From Croceibacterium_A sp035555595 (GTDB lineage: Bacteria; Pseudomonadota; Alphaproteobacteria; Sphingomonadales; Sphingomonadaceae): a stretch of 12,388 bases of DNA. Every line of letters starts with the position of its first letter. The stretch's first letter is position 1. Location: positions 1 through 12,388 of the forward strand of contig DATMGK010000060.1 of assembly GCA_035555595.1 (NCBI GenBank), in the 5' to 3' direction. A program made the translations under genes and the position numbers. Shown here piece by piece: positions 7,381 through 12,388 of the stretch. The notes below the pieces were generated by a model. It was not told the origin of the DNA. It was given only the letters and a program-made list of their open reading frames with translations, and made no database searches.

Positions 7381-7421
7381 GAGGGGGACGGGAGAGCGCA
7401 TGTCGCTCTCCCGATTCCCTC
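7381..7421. terminator. Long hairpin between convergent triple-SnoaL and MFS genes, probable bidirectional terminator
   Basis: CGGGAGAGCG (7389-7398) and CGCTCTCCCG (7404-7413) form a perfect 10-bp stem with a 5-base loop. Beyond one A/A mismatch the stem continues for seven more pairs (7381-7387 with 7415-7421, two of them G-T). It begins 4 bases after the SnoaL-protein stop. There is no U-run, so termination may need Rho or the hairpin may protect the mRNA 3' end. Confidence 0.65.
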
Positions 7422-7485
7422 TCGCACCTGTTCGTTCGGAGATTGAGGGCTGGGGTAAGCCTTCTTACGCGATCCCGGTTTTGCT

Positions 7486-8799
7486 TTATCCCGCGGGTGG
7501 CGCAGCCGCTTCGGTCAGGGCGGGGCCCGGCTCCTCGGCGGCAAGGTCCCTCAGCTCGCTCCCGGCAGTTTCCGGCAGCAGCAGTGTGGCGATCAGCACG
7601 AATACGATCCCGCACACACCCAGCAGCAGCATCGCCGCGCTCAGGTCCATCGCGGCGGTCAGCGCCACGATCGGCACCAGGCTGACGAAGGCGGCGCTGC
7701 CCGCACGGCCGAAGTTATAGGCAAACGCCTGTCCGGTGCCGCGCAACTCGGTCGGGAACAGTTCGGTGAAATAGGCCCCGAAACTGGCGTACATGCCGAA
7801 CTGGAAGAACCCATAGACGAAGCCTGCCAGCGCCAGCAGCATGACATTGTCGCCCAGCGGTCCATAGAGATAGAACGACGCCGTCAGGACAAAGCCCGCA
7901 CCGAACAGACGAAACACCTTCCGCCGCCCGATCGCGTCGCTGATGTAGGCGTTGGTGATGAACCCGAAGAACCCGCCCGCGCTGTTGATCAGCACCAGCG
8001 TACCGGCAATGGCGATGGACAGGCCGCGTTCCAGATTGAGGAAAGAGGTCAGGTAATTGCTGATCGAATAGGCCGCCCCCTGCACGCCCAGCGAAAGCAG
8101 GGCGGTCAGCAGCGTGATGCGAAGGACGCGGGGCGTGAAGATCGCCCCCATTGAATGGCTTACGCCGCTTTCCTTCTGGCGGGCGAGGGCGCGCTTGAAA
8201 ACGTCGGAATCGTCGGAATCCCGGCGTACCAAGAAGATCAGCAGCGCGGGCAGGATTCCGGCCCAGAACACGATCCGCCAGCCCAGGTCGGGATCGTCGA
8301 TCCACGCCACGACCGGGCCTGCCAGCAGCGCCGCCAGCCCCGATCCTACTGCCGCCCCGCTGTGCACGGTGCCCAGTGCCTTGCCGCGGTGCTTCGGGTT
8401 AATCACTTCGCCCAGCAGTACCGCGCCCACCGCCCATTCGGCCCCGAAGCCCAGGCCCTGCAGTACGCGCAGGATCAGCAATTGCTCGTAATTCTGCGCG
8501 AAGCCGGAAAGGAACGAGAAGAGGGAGAACCATAGGATCGTGATCTGCAGGATGCGCGCCCGACCGTACCGGTCACACAGCCATCCGCCTATCCAGCCGC
8601 CGATCGCGGCGGCGAAGAAGTTCGCGCTGGAAATGAAGCCGGCTTCCACCAGCGACATGCCTAGTGCGGCCACCAGCACGGGGATCAGGTATGAATAGAC
8701 CACCCCGTCGGCCATATCCATCGCCCAGCCTGCGCTGCAGGTCCAGAAAATGCGCCGGGTCTTGCGGTTCGCCTCGCGATACCAGTCGAACATCGCCAT
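7486..8799 (-). CDS. MFS transporter, metabolite:H+ symporter (SHS/AAHS-like)
   Basis: 437 residues with about 12 predicted membrane segments. The first segment carries WAMDMADGVVYSYLIP, with acidic residues in TM1 as in the sialate/lactate and aromatic-acid proton symporters. The loop 2-3 motif is GGWLCDRYGRAR (residues 71-82); TM4-5 has RVLQGLGFGAEWAVGAVLLGE; the loop 8-9 equivalent is SDAIGRRKVFR; and ELFPTELRGTGQAFAYNFGR is typical of this branch. The role is most likely import of an organic acid or similar metabolite across the inner membrane. It is last of a same-strand run, 50 bases after the propeller gene, consistent with uptake of what the exported enzymes make. GAGAGGG upstream of ATG 8799 is somewhat distant; a second ATG is two codons in. 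Substrate not determined. Confidence 0.93.
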   Translation of the reverse strand: MAMFDWYREANRKTRRIFWTCSAGWAMDMADGVVYSYLIPVLVAALGMSLVEAGFISSANFFAAAIGGWIGGWLCDRYGRARILQITILWFSLFSFLSGFAQNYEQLLILRVLQGLGFGAEWAVGAVLLGEVINPKHRGKALGTVHSGAAVGSGLAALLAGPVVAWIDDPDLGWRIVFWAGILPALLIFLVRRDSDDSDVFKRALARQKESGVSHSMGAIFTPRVLRITLLTALLSLGVQGAAYSISNYLTSFLNLERGLSIAIAGTLVLINSAGGFFGFITNAYISDAIGRRKVFRLFGAGFVLTASFYLYGPLGDNVMLLALAGFVYGFFQFGMYASFGAYFTELFPTELRGTGQAFAYNFGRAGSAAFVSLVPIVALTAAMDLSAAMLLLGVCGIVFVLIATLLLPETAGSELRDLAAEEPGPALTEAAAPPAG

Positions 8800-8849
8800 G
8801 CGAATTGCTACCCTCTCTCTGCCGTTGCCGCCGCGCTTCTTCCTGCGGG

Positions 8850-10016
8850 TCAGTCGATCGTGAACACGCTCCGCTGCACATGGCGCACGCCGCCATTGGC
8901 CTGCACCGGATCATCCTTGCTGTTGAAGTAATAGAGCGTGCCGATGGTGTTATCGTCGACCAGCCATGAATTGGGATAACCCAGATCCCAGCTTCCGCCG
9001 TCGTCGCGGACGATGATTTCCGGCCCCCAGGTCTTGCCGCCGTCCTCGCTCACCGTGGCGCGAATACCGGCGGGCATCAGGCGATAGCCATAGACCGCCA
9101 CGATCCGCCCATCGGGCATGATCACCAGATTGCCTGGTGCGCCGAAATCGTTGACCCGGCTCAGGAAACCCCAGGTATCTCCGCCATCGTCGGAATAGAA
9201 CACCTCGCTCCACATCACGCCCGTGGGGTCGCGCTGGCAGCGGGTGATGCACAGAATGCGTCCGCTGGGCAGCATGTAGGCGCGCGGATAGAACCAGCGG
9301 TGGCCCACAAAGGCGACGCTGGGGTCGTTGTAGTCGCCATCCGCGTTGCCGAACGGGTCCTCGCGCGGGACGATGTAGGACATGAAACGGAACTCGCGCC
9401 CCTGATCGACGCTGCCGTAAACCAGCGGGCGACGGTGGCTATTGTCGCTTTCGACGGAGAACATGAACATCAGGCAGCGGCCATCGGGGCGCACCAGCGT
9501 GGAATGAACGCCGGTCATCGACGCCAGGTGGTCCAGCGGGACAAGGATCGTCTCACCCCAGGTCTTGCCGCCATCGCGTGAAATGCGGGCGGTGCCCTGC
9601 GTGCCCGATGTCGCGAAGCCACCCATGCTGCCGCTGGAAACCAGCACGTTGGGGTCGCGGTAATCGACCGGATCGGCAAACCGGGTGGACATGTCCTCCC
9701 GCGATCGGCCGCGCCCTTCGCCGCCCGGCCCCGCCATCATGTTGTACTGCGGTTCGCCCCAGGTACGCCCACGATCGCGCGATCGCACCGTCACGGTGCG
9801 CGGGTTGCTGCTGTTCTGCCCCAGCACGTCATGCCGGATTGCGTCGCCGCTGCCGTAGCTGACGTTGCGCGTGGCGAAATTGGCGATCAGCGTGCCGTCG
9901 CCCGTTTCCCAGAAGCCGCTGGTGAACGGCCATGAACAGAACTCGTCCTCGCGTCGATAAACCACGGAATGATCGACATGGCGCGGGGCGCGCGGCGCCG
10001 CATAGGTTGTGGCCAC
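8850..10016 (-). CDS. Asp-box (BNR) beta-propeller protein, sialidase-like fold, complete copy
   Basis: 388 residues from GTG 10016, supported by GAGGAG 7 bases upstream. Five Asp-box motifs (S-x-D-x-G-x-T-W or close) mark propeller blades: SRDRGRTWG (79-87), SRDGGKTWG (146-154), SVDQGREF (202-209, weak), SDDGGDTWG (275-283) and SEDGGKTWG (323-331). This is the six-bladed sialidase/BNR_2 architecture. No signal peptide is visible, so it looks cytoplasmic, unlike most bacterial sialidases. The usual N-terminal R-I-P motif is not seen (FCSWPFTSG takes that place before the GDGTLIANFATR strand), and I could not place the Arg triad or Tyr/Glu pair. A true sialidase role is therefore doubtful; a different glycosidase, lyase or hydrolase is possible. 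It follows the Tat amidohydrolase by 33 bases and has a paralogue at 12049-12388. Confidence 0.88.
   Translation of the reverse strand: MATTYAAPRAPRHVDHSVVYRREDEFCSWPFTSGFWETGDGTLIANFATRNVSYGSGDAIRHDVLGQNSSNPRTVTVRSRDRGRTWGEPQYNMMAGPGGEGRGRSREDMSTRFADPVDYRDPNVLVSSGSMGGFATSGTQGTARISRDGGKTWGETILVPLDHLASMTGVHSTLVRPDGRCLMFMFSVESDNSHRRPLVYGSVDQGREFRFMSYIVPREDPFGNADGDYNDPSVAFVGHRWFYPRAYMLPSGRILCITRCQRDPTGVMWSEVFYSDDGGDTWGFLSRVNDFGAPGNLVIMPDGRIVAVYGYRLMPAGIRATVSEDGGKTWGPEIIVRDDGGSWDLGYPNSWLVDDNTIGTLYYFNSKDDPVQANGGVRHVQRSVFTID
8980..9038 (-). repeat. Direct repeat copy A (in complete Asp-box gene)
   Basis: A 59-base segment that matches 12179-12237 at 55 of 59 positions, same orientation (counted by hand). 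It lies in the most conserved part of the two Asp-box genes, over the stretch from KTWG to LGYPN. Recombination between the copies would remove about 3.2 kb. Confidence 0.8.
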
Positions 10017-10049
10017 GATGATGCTCCTCGATTGCCTGCCGGGTGGCCC

Positions 10050-11066
10050 TTACCGGGCCGGGCCGCGCCCGCCGGGGACATGGATCCGCTCGGCGGTGTT
10101 GTAGAACAGGTCGCGCTGCTGTTCCTGCGAAAGGCCGGATGCGGAATCGAGCGCGTGCTGCACCCACATGAACATGCTGCCCGGCGTGTTGCCCACGTCG
10201 CTGCCCCAGGTCATCTTGTTGGCGCCGAAAGTCTGCACCATGTGTTCTAGGAAGGGCTGGAACGGCACATGCGCGGCGTGCAACTGCTCGATCAGCAGGG
10301 TCGTGTACTTGTAATAGACATTGCTCAACTGCGCCAATTCGCGGTGCTGCGGGGAAAGGCCGAAGTCCGGCCCCAGCTCAGCCCGCGGGAAGCCGATATG
10401 GTCCAGCAGGATGTTCACGTTGGGATAGCGATTGGCGTGCTGCGCCACCTTCGCCATTGCGCCCGGCGTATTGCCGCCGATCGGCATCAGCACGACCAGC
10501 AGACCCAGCCGGTTCGCTGCTTCCCATGAATGGGCGGCGGTTGGTGAGAGGAAGGCGAAATCGTCATTATCCCGGTTGCCCGGCCCGGCTGCCTGCCCCG
10601 GAACGGGCGTGGGGGATCCGGTCCAGCGGACGCCCGCGATCTTGTTCTCGCGCGCCATCTTTTCCAGCTGGGCGGGTGTATCCTCGGCCTCGGGGTCCAG
10701 AATGACCACCGGGATGATCCGGTCGGGATGTTCGGCGGAGATATCCAGCAGATAACGGTTATCGAAGCGATATGTGCTCGAATACTGGACGCCTGCACCC
10801 TTCGCGATGTTGTTCTCGTCCCAGAACGCGAACACTTCCTTGGGGGTTTGCGGGAATCGCATGGCCTTCGCGACCATGATCTCCGGGCCATAACGCGATG
10901 TGCGCGAATTGAACGGGTACTTGTCGGCGTCGTTCGTATAGAAATGGCCGTGCGTGTCGTAGAGCTTGAACTCCGGCACGATAACGTGCGCGAGCGCTGA
11001 CTTAGGCAGCGCGGCGACGCCCGCTGCGGCAAGACCGGAACCGATAAGCGTGCGGCGATCGAACAT
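10050..11066 (-). CDS. Tat-exported amidohydrolase-2 family (COG3618-like) hydrolase
   Basis: 338 residues from ATG 11066, preceded by GGAGGGG at a good distance; the open frame reaches 11087 but the extra residues are not needed. The N-terminus MFDRRTLIGSGLAAAGVAAL has a twin-arginine motif and hydrophobic stretch, with a cleavage site near ALA (24-26), so it should be folded in the cytoplasm and sent to the periplasm. Metal-site features are LYDTHGHF (His39, His41), Asp-His in LLDHIGF (His223) and TWGSDVGN (Asp290). Layout and motifs parallel the cytoplasmic amidohydrolase at 2801-3730 (for example PDRIIPVVILD against PDRFHPIVILD), so they are paralogues or cousins in two compartments. The 137-base gap to the upstream lipoprotein gene holds no gene and no clear promoter. 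Reaction unknown; lactone hydrolysis or decarboxylation are the family's usual chemistries. Confidence 0.9.
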   Translation of the reverse strand: MFDRRTLIGSGLAAAGVAALPKSALAHVIVPEFKLYDTHGHFYTNDADKYPFNSRTSRYGPEIMVAKAMRFPQTPKEVFAFWDENNIAKGAGVQYSSTYRFDNRYLLDISAEHPDRIIPVVILDPEAEDTPAQLEKMARENKIAGVRWTGSPTPVPGQAAGPGNRDNDDFAFLSPTAAHSWEAANRLGLLVVLMPIGGNTPGAMAKVAQHANRYPNVNILLDHIGFPRAELGPDFGLSPQHRELAQLSNVYYKYTTLLIEQLHAAHVPFQPFLEHMVQTFGANKMTWGSDVGNTPGSMFMWVQHALDSASGLSQEQQRDLFYNTAERIHVPGGRGPAR

Positions 11067-11203
11067 GCGAAAACCCCTCCACCCCAAATGACGCTGTGTT
11101 ATGCCGCCGATCGGCCGCGCCCTGATGTAGTTGCAATGCTATCAGCGAGAGAGGCGGGTAACTTGATCGCGGCGGCGTTGCGAACGCGCCGGATCTTCTG
11201 GCG

Positions 11204-12034
11204 CTATCGGCTTGCGAACAGTTCCAGCGCGCGGGCGATGGCCGCATCGGCCGCCGCCTGATCGAAAGCCTGCGAACCGGGAATTGCGAAGCCATGGTCG
11301 GCCGCCAGCACTTCCACCGTGCCTTCCAGCCCGGCATCGGCAAACGCTTTGTTCAGATCATCCTTGTCGCCGGGTTCTCGCGCATCGTCGTTGCGCGCCA
11401 GCGCCACATAGTATGCGGCGCGGCTCTGGTTGACGAACAGGTGCGGGCTGTTGGGGCGCGGCGTCGCGGTTCCTGATGGATAGAGCGCCGCCACCGCGCC
11501 GATCCGCGCCGGAACCGCGCGGGCGGCATAAAATGCGCTGGCCGATCCATAATCGAAGCCCAGCGTCATCGCGCCGCGCGTGGTGTCGGTGTCGGGCTGG
11601 GAATCGAGAAAGGCAATCAGGGCGCGGCTGTCCGCGATCTGGGCTGCTTCGTCAGCCGCTGTCCGCCATCCGGTGCTTCGTTCGCGCGCCTCGGCGGGGG
11701 GCAGGGCGGGCGCGGCCACGCTGCCGTCCAGCTTCACGCTGCGATAATAGGCATTGGGGATCAGCACCACGTATCCCGCCGCGGCCAGCTTGCGCCCGAT
11801 CTCGGCATAGGCCGGGCGCAGGCCCTCTGCATCGGTCCACACCAGCAGTGCGGGCCAACGCCCTGTGCCGGAAGGGCGATAGAGCAGGGCATCCGCCGAT
11901 CCGGCGGCCATCGGCACTGTCACCGGACCGCCGGTAACGGCACTTCCGGCGTTGCTCGTGCTCGCGCATCCCGTCGCCAGAAGGCCCAGCGAACAGGCGC
12001 TGGCGAGGACGAAAAGTCGCCGTGAAAAAGCCAT
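11204..12034 (-). CDS. Dienelactone-hydrolase-like alpha/beta hydrolase, Tat lipoprotein, Asp at nucleophile position
   Basis: 276 residues from ATG 12034 (upstream TTG 12052 rejected). The start SRRLFVLASACSLGLLATGC combines a twin-arginine motif (SRRxF) with a lipobox (Cys23), so it is probably a membrane-anchored Tat lipoprotein. The fold is dienelactone hydrolase-like: strand PALLVWTDAEGL, then AAAGYVVLIPNAYYR, then the nucleophile elbow GAMTLGFDYGSASAFYAA, then AADHGFAIPGSQAFDQAAADAAIARALELF with the conserved His247. In family members the elbow is G-x-C-x-G-G; here it reads GFDYGS with Asp161 (codon GAT) in place of Cys. The third triad residue is likely Asp216 or Asp217 (ARNDD). An Asp nucleophile is known in haloalkane dehalogenases and epoxide hydrolases of the same superfamily, so it may be active with different chemistry, or inactive. 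It starts 14 bases after the upstream propeller gene, hence an operon. Confidence 0.86.
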   Translation of the reverse strand: MAFSRRLFVLASACSLGLLATGCASTSNAGSAVTGGPVTVPMAAGSADALLYRPSGTGRWPALLVWTDAEGLRPAYAEIGRKLAAAGYVVLIPNAYYRSVKLDGSVAAPALPPAEARERSTGWRTAADEAAQIADSRALIAFLDSQPDTDTTRGAMTLGFDYGSASAFYAARAVPARIGAVAALYPSGTATPRPNSPHLFVNQSRAAYYVALARNDDAREPGDKDDLNKAFADAGLEGTVEVLAADHGFAIPGSQAFDQAAADAAIARALELFASR

Positions 12035-12048
12035 CACAACCCCCGCTC

Positions 12049-12388
12049 TCAATCGACTGAAAAGATCGTGCGCTGGATATGGCGCTTGCCGCCGTTCACC
12101 TGCACAGGGTCGTCCTTGCTGTTGAAATAATAGATCACGCCGACTTTGCCGTCGTCGGTGACCCAGGCGTTCGGGTAGCCCAGATCCCAGCTGCCGCCAT
12201 CGTCGCGGACGATCAGTTCCGGCCCCCAGGTCTTGCCTTCGTCCTCGCTCACCTTGGCGCGGATGCCGCTGGGCATCAGGCGATAGCCATAGACCATGAC
12301 CAGCCGCCCATCGGGCAATTGCACTAGGCTGCCGGGCGATCCGAAGTCATTCACCCGGCTCAGGAACTGCCATGTCCGCCCGCGGTCG
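12049..12388 (-). CDS. Asp-box (BNR) beta-propeller protein, second copy (C-terminal part, runs off right edge)
   Basis: The frame is open from the right edge to TGA at 12049-12051, showing the last 112 residues (there is no need for the internal GTG at 12354, since homology begins at the edge). It carries a partial Asp-box (DRGRTW) at the edge and a full one, SEDEGKTWG. Aligned without gaps to residues 277-388 of the complete copy it is identical at 84 of 112 positions (75%, counted by hand), with the block from IVRDDGG to LGYPN unchanged. Both end in the same way (FSVD and FTID). It appears to be the upstream gene of the DLH-like/amidohydrolase/propeller/MFS operon. Whether it has a signal peptide cannot be seen. 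Confidence 0.88.
   Translation of the reverse strand, partial: DRGRTWQFLSRVNDFGSPGSLVQLPDGRLVMVYGYRLMPSGIRAKVSEDEGKTWGPELIVRDDGGSWDLGYPNAWVTDDGKVGVIYYFNSKDDPVQVNGGKRHIQRTIFSVD
12179..12237 (-). repeat. Direct repeat copy B (in partial Asp-box gene)
   Basis: Partner of 8980-9038, 55 of 59 bases identical and in the same orientation, 3,199 bases apart. Explained by duplication of the propeller gene plus strong protein conservation. Confidence 0.8.

Noticed and set aside
6331..7401. Long minus-strand open frame (356 codons) opposite the triple-SnoaL gene
   Set aside because: Same reason: rich in His/Arg/Gly/Ala with no recognisable motif, while the plus frame carries the third SnoaL copy.
8850..12388. 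Sialic acid utilisation operon (Asp-box sialidase plus NanT-like MFS)
   Set aside because: No sialic acid lyase, kinase or epimerase is present, the sialidase active-site hallmarks are not visible, and the neighbours are lactonase- and DLH-like hydrolases.
1..12388. Mobile element, CRISPR array, tRNA or rRNA
   Set aside because: No transposase or integrase, no regularly spaced repeats and no cloverleaf-like or ribosomal sequence was recognised by eye.

Overview
The window is a high-GC, gene-dense piece of an alphaproteobacterial chromosome. Its style suggests a sphingomonad (Sphingobium/Novosphingobium type): an RND efflux operon next to an aromatic or natural-product style catabolic cluster with NTF2/SnoaL-like, COG3618 amidohydrolase and dienelactone-hydrolase-like proteins. 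This taxonomic guess is an inference from gene content, not from a marker gene. I see no rRNA, tRNA, insertion sequence, integrase or CRISPR array.

Region 1 (1-2797) is a tripartite-efflux module. On the minus strand a lipoprotein membrane-fusion adaptor is followed after 6 bases by the N-terminal 292 codons of an HAE1-type RND pump, which runs off the left edge. Divergent from it is a TetR-family regulator. The space between them holds two copies of a 16-bp inverted repeat that sit over the best efflux promoter, a good candidate for the TetR operator. The adaptor has an 11-base poly-C tract early in its coding sequence.

Region 2 (2801-7377) holds a cytoplasmic COG3618 amidohydrolase/lactonase and an AraC-family activator, both on the minus strand. 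Divergent from the AraC gene is a large exported protein built from three tandem SnoaL/NTF2-like domains. It ends at a strong hairpin.

Region 3 (7486-12388) is a minus-strand run that looks like an operon. In transcription order it contains an Asp-box propeller protein (partial, right edge), a dienelactone-hydrolase-like Tat lipoprotein with Asp where the catalytic Cys should be, a Tat-exported amidohydrolase, a second Asp-box propeller protein (75% identical to the first over the visible 112 residues) and an MFS transporter.

The working model (inference) is a substrate-specific catabolic locus. Exported enzymes (triple SnoaL, Tat amidohydrolase, DLH-like lipoprotein) would act in the periplasm, the MFS porter would bring a product in, and the cytoplasmic amidohydrolase and propeller proteins would continue. 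The AraC protein would act as the substrate sensor, and the TetR/RND pump may handle toxicity of the substrate or be an unrelated neighbour. The substrate cannot be named from the sequence. The combination of protein families, the domain triplication, the duplicated propellers and the altered nucleophile make it a good candidate for an undescribed pathway.
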